Below are positions 15,624 through 24,864 of a stretch of 48,707 bases of DNA, piece by piece. Where the stretch lies: positions 1 through 48,707 of the forward strand of contig CAMVEB010000029.1 of the NCBI GenBank assembly GCA_947166385.1, given 5' to 3'. Numbering within the stretch: the stretch's first letter is position 1; each line of letters opens with the position of its first letter. The DNA comes from an uncultured Clostridia bacterium. GTDB lineage: Bacteria > Bacillota > Clostridia > Christensenellales > Aristaeellaceae. A program made the position numbers and the translations under genes. The notes under the pieces are model-generated. The model was not told where the DNA came from, made no database searches, and saw only the letters and a program-made list of their open reading frames with translations.

Positions 15624-17159
15624 TCAGCGCGAAGCCTGGTCGTTCTTCCGGTATTCTGCGGGCGTGAGCCCGGTCGCCTCCCGGAAAACCTTGCTGAAGT
15701 ACTTCGGATCGGAATAACCCGTCTTTTCCGCGATTTCGTACAGCTTCAGCTGCGTTCCGCAAAGCAGTTCCTTCGCCTTGTCGATCCGGACGTTGCGGAT
15801 GTAGGTGCTGAAGGACATGCCGACCTCGCGGTGGAAGAGCGTTCCGAGGTATTCCGGCGTCACCCGGAGCCGGCGGCTGATCTCGTCGAGGGTGATACCG
15901 TCCTGGTAGTATTTCCGGATCAGTCCGATGGCCTTCCGCACGGTCAGGTGCGATACGCTGGCGCCGGCCTCCGCCGGCGCCAGGCAGGCGGTGATGCCTT
16001 CGGCGACGCGTTCCAGCTCCTCCCGGGTTTTCGCGTCCATGATTTCAGTCAGAAGCTTCTGGCGGTCCACCGTCTGGTCCGGGTTTCCGCCGGTTTCCTT
16101 CGCGAAAGAGATGATGAGCCACAGGAAGCGGACATAGCATTCCTTGATTTCCCGGGGCTGGTAAACCTTCCCGTCCCGGAAACAGGCGCCGAACTCCCGC
16201 AGGACCGCGGCGATTTCGTCCGCGTTGGACGCGTACATGGCGGCCCTCATCCGGTTCTCAAGTTCCATCGGATAAATGCAGGATTCTGTTTTGACCTGCG
16301 TGACCTCCGGCCAGCGGATGACGGTCCTTCCGCCCTGCGCGATATTCCAGTCCAGGTAGGGAAACATTTTTTCGTAGGCGTCGTGAAGCGAAAACGGCCC
16401 GGTCGTTTCCGCGCAGCAGACCGCCGCGACCGGCCCCAGGTCGTCCAGCCGGCTTTGCAGGATCGACTGCACGCCGCCGGGGCCGGCATAATCATACGCA
16501 ACGGTTGCCAGCACCTTGCGGTAGGAGAAATCAACGGTCACAAACCTGCACTGGGAAAACAGGGGAAGAACCCGGCCGAGGCGGCTGCCGTATTCCCTGG
16601 TTTTTTCTTCGAAAGGGCTGCCGGGACAGCACAGGATCAGCGTAAAACGGCTGTCGGAACGGATGCTGTAATTGTTGTTCAGGTAGCTTTCCAGTTCAGG
16701 GGTGGCCTTCATCCTCCCCAGCAGGAGATCCCTGAATACCTGGTCGATGCTGCCGATCTCCGCCGGCTTCCGGCTCCTGTCAAGCATCACCTGCTCTTCG
16801 ACGTGCGCCATGGCCTGCTCAAAATCCATCAGGGAGGTGGGCTTGAGCAGGTATTCCGTTACCCCGTATTTCATGGCGGACCGGGCATACTCAAAATCGG
16901 AATAGGCGCTCAGCACAACCGCTTTCGCGTGCAGCCCCTCGGAAGTCATCCTTTTCAGCATCTCCAGCCCGTCCATGACCGGCATACAGATATCCGTAAT
17001 GACGATATCCGGCTTCGTTTCACGGATCAGTTTCAGCCCGTCGTCGCCGTTTTCCGCGACGGCGACAATCTCGTAATCGCGGTTCAGCTTCTTCAGGAGC
17101 TTTTCAATTCCTTCCCTGATCCTGATTTCGTCCTCAACGATGGCGACTTTCATCGGCAT
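15624..17159 (-). CDS. YesN-type response regulator (REC + AraC)
   Basis: 511 aa. The N-terminal receiver (about 1-125) has the acidic pair Glu9/Asp10, phosphoacceptor Asp56 in DIVITDICMP, and Lys in YLLKPT. A variable middle (130-400) is followed by a C-terminal AraC domain with two helix-turn-helix units (ITLDEISRRLRVTPEYLGTLF and KLYEIAEKTGYSDPKYFSKVF). It should activate the transporter and glycosidase genes on signal from the YesM kinase. Start: ATG at 17159, with GAGAGG 6 nt upstream; 17165 is an alternative. A terminator follows, so it is probably transcribed with GH31. Confidence 0.93.
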   Translation of the reverse strand: MPMKVAIVEDEIRIREGIEKLLKKLNRDYEIVAVAENGDDGLKLIRETKPDIVITDICMPVMDGLEMLKRMTSEGLHAKAVVLSAYSDFEYARSAMKYGVTEYLLKPTSLMDFEQAMAHVEEQVMLDRSRKPAEIGSIDQVFRDLLLGRMKATPELESYLNNNYSIRSDSRFTLILCCPGSPFEEKTREYGSRLGRVLPLFSQCRFVTVDFSYRKVLATVAYDYAGPGGVQSILQSRLDDLGPVAAVCCAETTGPFSLHDAYEKMFPYLDWNIAQGGRTVIRWPEVTQVKTESCIYPMELENRMRAAMYASNADEIAAVLREFGACFRDGKVYQPREIKECYVRFLWLIISFAKETGGNPDQTVDRQKLLTEIMDAKTREELERVAEGITACLAPAEAGASVSHLTVRKAIGLIRKYYQDGITLDEISRRLRVTPEYLGTLFHREVGMSFSTYIRNVRIDKAKELLCGTQLKLYEIAEKTGYSDPKYFSKVFREATGLTPAEYRKNDQASR

Positions 17160-17341
17160 TGTCATCCTCTCTGCCCGTTTTCCTGCTCACAAATCAAGGC
17201 GGCACCGGGGCCTGCCGCATGCAAAGGAGGCTGCTTCAAATAAGGTATTCATCACCGGGATGGGTACATACCGCAAATATCACGCTTCCGCCGGATTCAT
17301 TCAGCATGGGATCCGGGGGTAGCTTCCGGGGGAAGAAGAAG

Positions 17342-19309
17342 CTATACCCGTTCCAGCACGGGAATCCGGTCCAGCGGGGCGGGAAGGGTGACCTTCCGGC
17401 CGCCGGCGTAGGTTTCACCTGTATCCACGTTTCGCCAGGAGCGTCCGGCCGGCAGCATGACGTCCCGCCGTCGCAGGCCGGCATACAGCACCGGAGCCAC
17501 CAGATACCGGCTGCCGAACATATACTGATCCTTCAGGCCCGCGCAGGCTTCGTCCTCCGGGAATTCGTAGGCCATGGCCCGCAGCAGGGGAGTCCCCTGA
17601 AGATGGGCAGTGTGCATGAGATCCCGAATATAATCCCTTAATTCCTCCCGGCGGCGCAGATATTTTTCCAGAATAAGCTCCGCTTCTTCGCCGCAGCTCC
17701 AGATTTCGTTGCCGCTTCCGGAAGACAGCACTTCCGTGCCGTCCCGGCGGAAGACCTTTTCCACGGGGCGGCGGTCCCCGTGGAGGCGCATCACCGGGCA
17801 GTAGCATCCCCACTGGAACCAGCGGACCAGCAGCTCCCGGAATTCCGGGCTCTCCGGCCGGCCGCCGTGGAATCCGCCGATATCCGTGGTCCACCAGGGG
17901 ATGCCCGCATAGCCCATGCTGAGGCCGGCACAGACCTGCCGGCGGAAGTCCTCCCATCGGCTCATGATATCCCCGGACCAGATCAGGGCGCCATAGCGCT
18001 GGCTGCCGGCCCACGCGCAGCGAAGCAGGTTGACGGGGCGGTCCATCCCGCTTTCCCGCATGCCCTCAAAAAACCCCTGGGCATAACAACGGGGATAGAT
18101 GTTGCCGACCTGCTGGCTGCTGCCCAGGTAATACCGGTAGTTTTTGAAATCGTAGGTGCCGTACTCGGGCTCCGCCTCATCCAGCCAGAAAATGCGAACG
18201 CCCGCGTCCCAGTAATTCTTTTTGCACTTTTCCCAGACATACTTCCGGGCCCGGGGGTTGGTGGCGTCGTAGAACATGCTGTCCTCCACGAAGCGCATGC
18301 CCACCTGCTCGCCGTACTCCGCGCGCACCAGCAGCCCCTGCTGCCGCATTTCCTCATAATTCTCGCTGGTCAGGGCCACCTGGGGCCAGACGCTGACCAT
18401 AAGCTGGATGCCCATATCTTGAAGCTCCCGCACCATGGCGGCGGGATCCGGGAAGAACTCGGGGTCGAAACGGTAATCGCCCATTTTGGGCCAGTGGAAA
18501 AAATCGCAGACGATGACGTCAATCGGCAGATTCCTGCGCTTATACTCCCTGGCAACATTCAGGAGCTGCTCCTGATTCCAGTAACGCAGCTTGCACTGCC
18601 AGAAGCCCAGGCCGTACTCCGGCATCTCCGGCGGGAAACCGGTGGCCTCCGCATAGTGCCGGCTGATTTCCGCGGGGGTGTCCCCCGCAGTGATGAAATA
18701 ATCCATCTGCTTTGTGGAATACGCCCTCCAGGTGGTGCGGTTGACACCGAAAGACACTTCTCCGATGGCGGGATTATGCCAGAGGAAGCCGTAGCCCAGG
18801 CTGGAGATGTAAAAGGGGACGCTTGCCTGGGAATTCCGGTGGGCTAGCTCCAGGGTGGAACCCTTCCAGTCCAGCGTTTCCTCCTGGTACTGCCCCATGC
18901 CGCGGATGCTCTCGCCGTCCCGGCCTTCAAAGGTGACGGTCAGGGTAAAGTCCCCGCCCAGATGGGGCTCGAATTTCCGGCTCCTGAGCGACAGGGCGTT
19001 GGCCGGGGCTGTTTCCCGGAGGAGGAGCTCCGCTTTCTGATTATAGAAGGACAGGGTTGCGTAATGGTGCCAGTCGTCCATGGTGATGCGGGCGGTGAGC
19101 TTCCCCACTGTAATGGACGCGGATTCGTCCCGGATATCCAGCACGGCTTCCGTTGGCTGCTGATCCAGCAGGGCCCAGCGGTCATCCCGGATTTCACCCA
19201 TCAGGACAGACTGGACTCTCATGCTGTCCGGACCCCAGGGGGAGATTATCAGCGTTTCGCCGTTGTTTCGCCAGATCAGCCGGCTGCCATCCTGTGTAAA
19301 ATAGCGCAT
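17342..19309 (-). CDS. GH31 alpha-glycosidase, alpha-xylosidase-like
   Basis: 655 aa. An N-terminal beta-sandwich is followed by a (beta/alpha)8 barrel. The nucleophile is Asp377 in IFWLDEAEPE and the general acid Asp447 in LIWSGDI. Downstream marks WWTTDIGGFHGG, LFRWFQWG-like LLVRWFQWG and RLHGDRRP are typical of the alpha-xylosidase/alpha-glucosidase branch. There is no signal peptide, so it works inside the cell. AGGAGG lies before the ATG. It is the first gene of the glycan locus. The exact sugar specificity cannot be read from sequence; the GH127 context favours xylose- or arabinose-decorated hemicellulose. Confidence 0.92.
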   Translation of the reverse strand: MRYFTQDGSRLIWRNNGETLIISPWGPDSMRVQSVLMGEIRDDRWALLDQQPTEAVLDIRDESASITVGKLTARITMDDWHHYATLSFYNQKAELLLRETAPANALSLRSRKFEPHLGGDFTLTVTFEGRDGESIRGMGQYQEETLDWKGSTLELAHRNSQASVPFYISSLGYGFLWHNPAIGEVSFGVNRTTWRAYSTKQMDYFITAGDTPAEISRHYAEATGFPPEMPEYGLGFWQCKLRYWNQEQLLNVAREYKRRNLPIDVIVCDFFHWPKMGDYRFDPEFFPDPAAMVRELQDMGIQLMVSVWPQVALTSENYEEMRQQGLLVRAEYGEQVGMRFVEDSMFYDATNPRARKYVWEKCKKNYWDAGVRIFWLDEAEPEYGTYDFKNYRYYLGSSQQVGNIYPRCYAQGFFEGMRESGMDRPVNLLRCAWAGSQRYGALIWSGDIMSRWEDFRRQVCAGLSMGYAGIPWWTTDIGGFHGGRPESPEFRELLVRWFQWGCYCPVMRLHGDRRPVEKVFRRDGTEVLSSGSGNEIWSCGEEAELILEKYLRRREELRDYIRDLMHTAHLQGTPLLRAMAYEFPEDEACAGLKDQYMFGSRYLVAPVLYAGLRRRDVMLPAGRSWRNVDTGETYAGGRKVTLPAPLDRIPVLERV

Positions 19310-19729
19310 GAAAACGCACCTCCTGCATATTTTGACTCGCTTCTCCCGCCTCGCGGGTAATCTATCAACAGTAAATCAGCCGGAGGCATCCGTGTCAAGG
19401 ATTTTCCGCAAAAAAAAGGCTGAGAAGCATTCAGTTTGTCTTTTATAAGAGTCGGAGTAAGATTCATATTCGTGTTCCATCTTGTAGTTTCTATGGTAAA
19501 GACTGCATTTGTCTGCCTCTTCCGTATTTTTTCCGGCAGGCAAGGTCCTTTGTTAGGTGACACATTGAAAAAAGTTCTTGATTGGTAAAGTGACTTATGT
19601 TATGCTTAACAAAAGATTTTTTATAGTCTGCGGCTTCAGCAAAAAACGCCCGGGGACGTTTATTCCTGCGGAAAGCAAGGGAACAGACGGACTTCCGGAG
19701 CACATAACATGACAAGGAGGAAAGGCTCG
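19310..19729. other. Divergent intergenic region with control sites
   Basis: About 420 bp between the leftward glycan locus and the rightward carboxylesterase. A plus-strand promoter TTGATT (19578-19583), 17 nt, TATGCT (19601-19606) serves the esterase. On the minus strand TTGACA (19393-19398) is a good -35 for GH31, but the best -10 choices (TTTACT, TTACTG) are poor, which fits a promoter needing the AraC-type activator. No coding frame is convincing. Confidence 0.55.
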
Positions 19730-21457
19730 ATGAAACACCGTTGTTTTCCCAGATTAATCGCGATGGCAATGGCGCTGATGATGATCTGCATCAGTGCCAG
19801 CGTCTTTGCGGAGGAAGCCCGGAACACAAAGAGGGAATTCAAGGATCTGATCATTTATGAACCCTACGAGTACCTGAACAGCGAAATCACGGGAGACTAC
19901 GATGAAGCCAATGCCATGAAATGCGTGAACGGTACTTTCGTCGGAACTGAGGAGAACGGGGTTGCGTCGTGGCTGGGCATCCCCTACGCGAAGCCGCCAG
20001 TGGGAGAGCGCCGCTTCAAGGCACCGGAGTACGTGGACGCGAGCGACCGGGTCTTTGAGGCGAAGTACTACGGAAAGAGTGCTTTCGGCGCAGAAGACTA
20101 TTCTGATACCATACAGAAGCAGACCTCCGAGGACTGCCTCTACCTGAACATCTGGCTTAACGCCGACGACAAGACCGAGAAGAAGCCGGTGATGGTCTGG
20201 ATTCACGGCGGAGCCTACGCCGTCGGGTCGGGTTCGCAGTTTTCTTACAATGGAGCCAACCTCGTCCAGGCGCAGAGCGACATCATCCTGGTGAACATCA
20301 ACTACCGCCTGAACATGTACGGCTTCATGGACTTCTCGTCGGTACCCGGCGGCGAAAACTTCAAGACGGCGCCCTGCAACGGCCTGCTCGACCAGGCTAT
20401 GGCGCTCAGGTGGGTGCACGAGAACATCGCCGCTTTCGGCGGCGACCCTGACAACGTGACCGTTTTCGGGCAAAGCGCCGGCGGCGGTTCGGTCTCCATT
20501 CTGTCGGTCATGAAGGAGGCAAACCAGTATTTCCAGAAGATCATCGCCCAGAGCGGCTCGGTCTACGCGGCCATGCCGGTCGGCTGTGAAACTGCGCAGA
20601 GCAGGACGAAGGCACTGCTCGAGTACACCGGCTGCAAGACCATGGACGACATCATGGCTCTGACCGAAGAGGAACTCCATGAGGCGTATGTCAATGCGGT
20701 CAACGAGTTCATGAGCAGCCCCTACTACGGAAATGAGGTTCTCCCCGAGGCACCCATCGAGCTGTACAAGAAAGGCTACGCAAAGCACATATCCATCATG
20801 GCAGGCAGCACGGCCGATGAGTCCAGACTGTTCATGGGCGAGGGCGTGAATCTGAGTCTGGAAGAGCAGAAGATACACGCCCAGCACAGCGTGGGTGAGG
20901 CACTCCGCTACCTGAAGGAAGAAGATAAGAAATCTTATGAGGAATTCCAGAGGGTCTGCAGGCTTCAGGAGCCGGGACTGATCGAGACGGAGTTCTTAAG
21001 TGAGGTCATATTCAGGGTTGCCCTGCTTCAGCAGCTCGACGTGCAGAGCGCGTTCAACAAAACGTTCTTCTACTACTGGTCGTACCCGGGCAGCAATCCG
21101 GATATTGGGGCAGCACATTCCGTAGAGCTCATCTTTTTGTTCAACCTTCGCGGCGTGGGGACGACCAGCGCATTCAATGGCACGAACGTCCCTGATGAGA
21201 TTTTCACGGCCGTTCAGCAGATGTGGACCAATTTCGCGCGCTGCGGCGATCCGTCGACAGACCAGATCGAATGGAAGGCGTACTCGGCCGGCGACCAGAA
21301 CGTTCTGGTCATCGCCGGGCCTGGAGACATTCATATCGAACAGGACCTTCTGATCGACCAGTACAAGGCCGTGCTCCCCTTGGTTGGCTACTACCAGTTC
21401 ATGGACAAGTTCTTTACCCGGCAATACCTTATGGATATCGTTGCCGCGCGCAAGTAA
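19730..21457 (+). CDS. Secreted type-B carboxylesterase
   Basis: 575 aa. A signal peptide (MKHRCFPRLIAMAMALMMIC to VFAEEA) precedes an alpha/beta-hydrolase of the COesterase family. Seen: GVASWLGIPYAKPPVGERRF, the oxyanion motif WIHGGAYAVGSG, nucleophile elbow GQSAGGGS, acid Glu in GSTADESRLF, and His in GAAHSVELIF. It probably cleaves ester side-groups or small esters outside the cell. The ATG at 19730 follows AAGGAGG; 19709 is less likely. Codon choice (many GAG, AAG, CTC) differs a little from neighbouring genes, which may point to separate ancestry. It stands alone with its own promoter and terminator. Confidence 0.93.
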   Translation: MKHRCFPRLIAMAMALMMICISASVFAEEARNTKREFKDLIIYEPYEYLNSEITGDYDEANAMKCVNGTFVGTEENGVASWLGIPYAKPPVGERRFKAPEYVDASDRVFEAKYYGKSAFGAEDYSDTIQKQTSEDCLYLNIWLNADDKTEKKPVMVWIHGGAYAVGSGSQFSYNGANLVQAQSDIILVNINYRLNMYGFMDFSSVPGGENFKTAPCNGLLDQAMALRWVHENIAAFGGDPDNVTVFGQSAGGGSVSILSVMKEANQYFQKIIAQSGSVYAAMPVGCETAQSRTKALLEYTGCKTMDDIMALTEEELHEAYVNAVNEFMSSPYYGNEVLPEAPIELYKKGYAKHISIMAGSTADESRLFMGEGVNLSLEEQKIHAQHSVGEALRYLKEEDKKSYEEFQRVCRLQEPGLIETEFLSEVIFRVALLQQLDVQSAFNKTFFYYWSYPGSNPDIGAAHSVELIFLFNLRGVGTTSAFNGTNVPDEIFTAVQQMWTNFARCGDPSTDQIEWKAYSAGDQNVLVIAGPGDIHIEQDLLIDQYKAVLPLVGYYQFMDKFFTRQYLMDIVAARK

Positions 21458-21556
21458 AGTACCCGGGCCCCGGCGGCAATAAACGGTCACGGTTTAGAAT
21501 GAGAATCTGAAGAACCGGCTGGAAGGCCTGAAGCTGAAGTAAACGAAGGAGCCAGA

Positions 21557-21612
21557 GCTGTGAAGGATGGGATTTTCAATCCTGTTCTTCACAGCCCTTT
21601 TCTTTTTGCATC
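21557..21612 (+). terminator. Intrinsic terminator after the carboxylesterase
   Basis: An 18-bp stem with G-T pairs (21557-21574 with 21578-21595) and loop TTC, followed by a T-rich run. A very strong terminator. Confidence 0.9.
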
Positions 21613-21614
21613 GT

Positions 21615-21788
21615 AAGCGTTCTGTTGACACATGGCAGAGGCTGACCAACACACCGATCCGGCCAAAGGAAAAGCTTCCTACTCGACAGCTGATCCAGAA
21701 ACTGATTGGCCACGACATCTCCACTTGTCCGGTGTGTGGTACTCTGCTCCGACAATTCGCCAGTCTCTCAACACCGCTTGTGTCCTAA
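21615..21788 (+). pseudogene. Transposase-like C-terminal scrap
   Basis: An open frame reads WQRLTNTPIRPKEKLPTRQL, then IQKLIGHDISTCPVCGTLLRQ and stops at 21788. The CPVCG half-ribbon near a C-terminus with a basic lead is like the tails of IS91-type or similar transposases, but the match is loose. No upstream part of the gene is present. The following 190 bp have no gene. Confidence 0.3.
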
Positions 21789-21977
21789 CAGAATACACTC
21801 CAGTCTCATTGCCCGCTGGGGAGGGGGAAGCTATGCCCATTATACATGATTTCCGTTACCAGTCACTACGACAATTGTTGCGGTGGTTATCTGGTTTGCC
21901 GCCTTCGTCCCAACTTTTGGGTATGGCGACCTTTACTTTTTCCATACTTGGTCACGTGGGCGGTTTAGTCCATTGGT

Positions 21978-22048
21978 AATTTAACGCATTCCGGCAATTC
22001 AGCAGGTCTCGTACCTGTTGCTTTTTCGTTGCCGGAGTGCGTTAAATT
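21978..22048. repeat. 71-nt compound palindrome
   Basis: Outer 20-nt arms (21978-21997 and 22029-22048) are complementary with one G-T pair and carry AATTTAACGCATTCCGGCAA. Inside sits a second hairpin, AGCAGGT-CTCGT-ACCTGTT (22001-22019), followed by GCTTTTTC. The inner part can act as a plus-strand terminator. The whole structure resembles the folded ends of single-strand-transposing elements and follows the transposase-like scrap. Confidence 0.6.
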
Positions 22049-22090
22049 CTCTTACCATTTTCCGGTTCATCATTAGCTGATAGCCGGCTG

Positions 22091-22816
22091 TCAAAATGCC
22101 CAGGGGAGATAGGCAGCGGCTACAGCGAATATGACAGCCGGAAGCATGTTTGCAACACGCACTTTCTTTCCCCATACAAGATTCAGACCGACGCAGAAAA
22201 TCAAAACGGATCCGACCAGTGAAAGATATGCAACCGCAGTCTCTGTCATGACTGGAGATATGATACGAGCCAGTACTGTGACGGCTCCTTCAAAAAGGAA
22301 AACAGGAACCGCTGAGAACGTACATCCTTTACCGAGTGAAGATGTCATGACTGTAATGATGATAAAGTCCAGAACTGCTTTGACGGCAAGCGTGGAATAA
22401 TCTCCTGAAATCCCGTCCTGTATTGCGCCGACAATCGCCATTGCGCCAATGCATACTGTCAGCGAAGCTGTAACAAACGCATTCACGAACCGCTTGTCAC
22501 CGCTATTGCCTGATTTAACTTTCAACCATTCGCCAAAGTGCTCAAATCCCTTCTCAATCCCGATGATTTCACCAATAATCGTGCCCAACGCAAGGCAAAG
22601 CACAACCAACATGGATTTCCCACTGAGGATTTCCCCATTGTCTATGTGAAGCATTCCCTGCATCGCTCCTGCGATTGAAATGAACAGAACGCTAATTCCG
22701 CATGCTTTGGTTAACGATTCCTGCTGATCCTGACGGAACAGTTTTCCGGTAAAATGTCCAATCAGCCCTCCGGCAACGATTGCTGCGCTGTTGATGATTG
22801 TTCCGCGTCCTATCAT
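22091..22816 (-). CDS. DUF554 family membrane protein
   Basis: 241 aa, seven to eight hydrophobic helices. Marks: MIGRGTIINSAAIVAGGLIG, LGTIIGEIIGIEKGFE, FVTASLTVCIGAMAIVGA, IQDGISGDYSTLAVKAVLD and FCVGLNLVWGKKVRVANMLP. These fit the DUF554 (YdfK-like) family of integral membrane proteins, whose transport role is unproven. A GGGGTGATATC site precedes the ATG. It is a single-gene unit. Confidence 0.92.
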   Translation of the reverse strand: MIGRGTIINSAAIVAGGLIGHFTGKLFRQDQQESLTKACGISVLFISIAGAMQGMLHIDNGEILSGKSMLVVLCLALGTIIGEIIGIEKGFEHFGEWLKVKSGNSGDKRFVNAFVTASLTVCIGAMAIVGAIQDGISGDYSTLAVKAVLDFIIITVMTSSLGKGCTFSAVPVFLFEGAVTVLARIISPVMTETAVAYLSLVGSVLIFCVGLNLVWGKKVRVANMLPAVIFAVAAAYLPWAF

Positions 22817-22884
22817 ATGATATCACCCCATATCATTCCGATTGTTGCACCGATTAATTCAAATTTGGAAACTAAACGCTTTGA

Positions 22885-23208
22885 TCACCTTCTGATGAAC
22901 TTCTCGTCTGTTCCGATATCTTCGCTCACAAAGCGTTCCACATTCATGTGCAGATCATATTTTTCTCGAAGCACTGCTAATCTTGCCATCATGGGCGAAG
23001 CATGATGCGCGTCAATTGCAGCCTGATCGGTCCAACTGTCTATCAGCAGGATCGTTTCCGGATCGTCAAGCGGCTGGAAATACTGATAACGGAGATTGCC
23101 TTTTTCGGCCCGGATATCTGCCGCAATACCGGATGATTCCATTTCTTCAGCGAATGCCCTTGCATTGCCGTTGGAACCTTTATAATACAGATTCACTGTG
23201 ATCATCAT
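22885..23208 (-). CDS. Antibiotic biosynthesis monooxygenase (ABM) domain protein
   Basis: 107 aa with the dimeric ferredoxin-like ABM fold: an opening strand ITVNLYYK, a helix with NARAFAEEME, then NLRYQYFQPLDDPETILLID, SWTDQAAIDAHHASPMM and a C-terminal strand LHMNVERFV. Family members such as YgiN are quinol or small-molecule oxygenases, or simply bind ligands; the substrate here is unknown. ATG at 23208 has AAGGGG 6 nt upstream; 23214 is an alternative. Confidence 0.88.
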   Translation of the reverse strand: MMITVNLYYKGSNGNARAFAEEMESSGIAADIRAEKGNLRYQYFQPLDDPETILLIDSWTDQAAIDAHHASPMMARLAVLREKYDLHMNVERFVSEDIGTDEKFIRR

Positions 23209-23367
23209 GCTCATCCCCTTGGATCGGAAAATTCAAAGATATTTCGCGATGACCCTTTCCAGTCATCACTTGCGATTCTACCATATACGCACCCAAAACA
23301 AAAGAAAGAAACCTTCGGGTTCTTCCGGGTGGTCTTCTGAATAAAATTTCCTGAGGAGGAAATCATC

Positions 23368-23556
23368 ATGAAGAAGAACTATTACAGCGCCACCGCCACT
23401 GCCGCCAAGATCACCAAGGTTCCGGTCGAAGTCATCCGCGCCAGTTTCCGCAAAGGCGCCAAGCCCACCGGCAACGTGCTGAACGCCGTGATCGTAGCCC
23501 GTCAGCTGTATAACGGAACCTTCCACAAGGATACCGTTGCTGCTGAGCAGGCGTAA
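23368..23556 (+). CDS. Small basic protein, 62 aa
   Basis: MKKNYYSATATAAKITKVPV, then EVIRASFRKGAKPTGNVLNA and VIVARQLYNGTFHKDTVAAEQA. It has a strong AGGAGGAAATCATC site, clean codon use and a hairpin right after, so it is probably a real gene. The N-terminus is threonine/alanine-rich and basic, and a helix (NVLNAVIVARQLYN) follows. No family recognised. It stands alone between oppositely oriented genes. Confidence 0.6.
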   Translation: MKKNYYSATATAAKITKVPVEVIRASFRKGAKPTGNVLNAVIVARQLYNGTFHKDTVAAEQA

Positions 23557-23570
23557 TCTGCGCTTCATAA

Positions 23571-23590
23571 AGAACTCCTTCGGGAGTTCT
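23571..23590 (+). terminator. UUCG-capped hairpin after the 62-aa gene
   Basis: AGAACTCC-TTCG-GGAGTTCT, an 8-bp stem with a stable tetraloop, followed by CTTTAT. A plausible terminator with a short U tract. Confidence 0.7.
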
Positions 23591-23697
23591 CTTTATCTGA
23601 TATGGAAAATCACCCCAGAACCGTCGCTCCAGGGTGATGTCTTTGTAATATTAGCTTCCGATTTTTCTTTCCAACGGATATCCCAAAAAACTGGAAT

Positions 23698-24423
23698 TTA
23701 TAAGTCTGAACTTCTATTTACGCTGTAAAGGGTTACTCCTTCCGGCCTGAAATCCATCTGGATCTCCCAGAATTCAACGCCCGCTTCTGACGCTTCCCTG
23801 AAGGTTTGTGAAACCTCCTCATAGTGCGTAGACCTCAGCCTTGCCTTTCTCTCTGTGATGCGATACTGGAAAACCTGCAGAAAGACAGCTTTTTCATGAT
23901 CCTTTAGCGATCCTGCAAGCTCTCTGAGATGCTTGACCATCCTGTCTGTTGATGAAAACGGTTTGGGCGGAAGTGTTCGGATGTCCTTCCCATACTTTAC
24001 ATTGATCGTTGTCAGCGGAGTCTTTACTTCCAGGTAGATGTCTCCGATCTTGAAATCCAGCTTGGATACTCCCAGATTCACTTCGCGCTGCACAGTGTCA
24101 AAATCCGAAACAATCTCGTCCAGCCCATGCTCATGAAAGAAGTACTCGACCAGTTTGTTGGAAAGGATCTGATTGATGCCCACCCAGTTATCGTCATCGG
24201 AAAGAAGCACCGCCTCAATATCGTATTTCAGCTTGCGCTTCGGGTCGTCATGCCGGGACAGGAGACACGGCAGATTCTTGTTCTCCACGTCACCGATACG
24301 GTTTGTCGTCGGAATGTGAGCGACCAATTCTTCACCATCTATATCTACCAAAGCGGTGAATTGGCTTATCCTTTTTAGCATCGTCCCCCTGATCAGAGGC
24401 TCCTCAAATAAATACGTTCTCAT
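23698..24423 (-). CDS. sfsA: DNA/RNA nuclease SfsA
   Basis: 241 aa. An N-terminal OB-like part (TALVDIDGEELVAHIPTTNR) is followed by a PD-(D/E)xK-like nuclease core with VSKLDFKIGDIYLEVKTPLTT, in which the Asp and the Glu-x-Lys motif are present. SfsA was first named for sugar-fermentation stimulation; later work treats it as a nuclease. Its ATG overlaps the cupin stop (24420-24423), so the cupin and SfsA genes form an operon. Confidence 0.85.
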   Translation of the reverse strand: MRTYLFEEPLIRGTMLKRISQFTALVDIDGEELVAHIPTTNRIGDVENKNLPCLLSRHDDPKRKLKYDIEAVLLSDDDNWVGINQILSNKLVEYFFHEHGLDEIVSDFDTVQREVNLGVSKLDFKIGDIYLEVKTPLTTINVKYGKDIRTLPPKPFSSTDRMVKHLRELAGSLKDHEKAVFLQVFQYRITERKARLRSTHYEEVSQTFREASEAGVEFWEIQMDFRPEGVTLYSVNRSSDL

Positions 24424-24749
24424 TTCTTCACCACGATGGTCAGCATGACCAGATCTTCTTCTCCAGTATTGACAATAGAATGCACTGAACCTTTGGGACA
24501 GATGTGCATGACTCCTGGTTTCAGAGCTTCTTCTGTGCCGTCACAAAAAGCTTTGCCGTTTCCGCTGATGATATAGTTCATGTCATCGCCGGACTCCTGC
24601 TTATGGGGGCCGATGCTTCCGCCTGGGTGGATCGATGTTGGAATGATCCGATAGGAATCATCATTGTACATGCGGGCACTCATCATACCGGTGCCGTTAT
24701 TCATTCCCGGAAACGTCATTGAATCTATATCATTGAAATCTATGCGCAT
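24420..24749 (-). CDS. Cupin domain protein
   Basis: 109 aa small beta-barrel. Motif 1: GGSIGPHKQESGDDMNYIISGNG in outline, with the His and Glu of a metal site. Motif 2: CPKGSVHSIVNTG. The ligand is unknown. Start choice is uncertain: ATG at 24749 or GTG at 24758, with AGAGG and GTGGAG nearby. The gene is translationally coupled to sfsA. Confidence 0.85.
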   Translation of the reverse strand: MRIDFNDIDSMTFPGMNNGTGMMSARMYNDDSYRIIPTSIHPGGSIGPHKQESGDDMNYIISGNGKAFCDGTEEALKPGVMHICPKGSVHSIVNTGEEDLVMLTIVVKK

Positions 24750-24832
24750 AATCTCCACATCCTCTGAAAATCCCTATTTGTCAATAGTCGTTTAATTCGG
24801 ATTTAAAATCCGAATCAGCCACACGCTGCTTT

Positions 24833-24862
24833 GAAGAAAAGAGTTCAGAATCTTCTGAACTC
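24833..24862 (-). terminator. Terminator behind the first tRNA-Ala-derived repeat
   Basis: Perfect 10-bp stem GAGTTCAGAA / TTCTGAACTC (24841-24850 with 24853-24862) with TTTTCTTC on the minus strand. It begins a few bases beyond the CCA end of the repeat. Confidence 0.8.
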
Positions 24863-24864
24863 TG

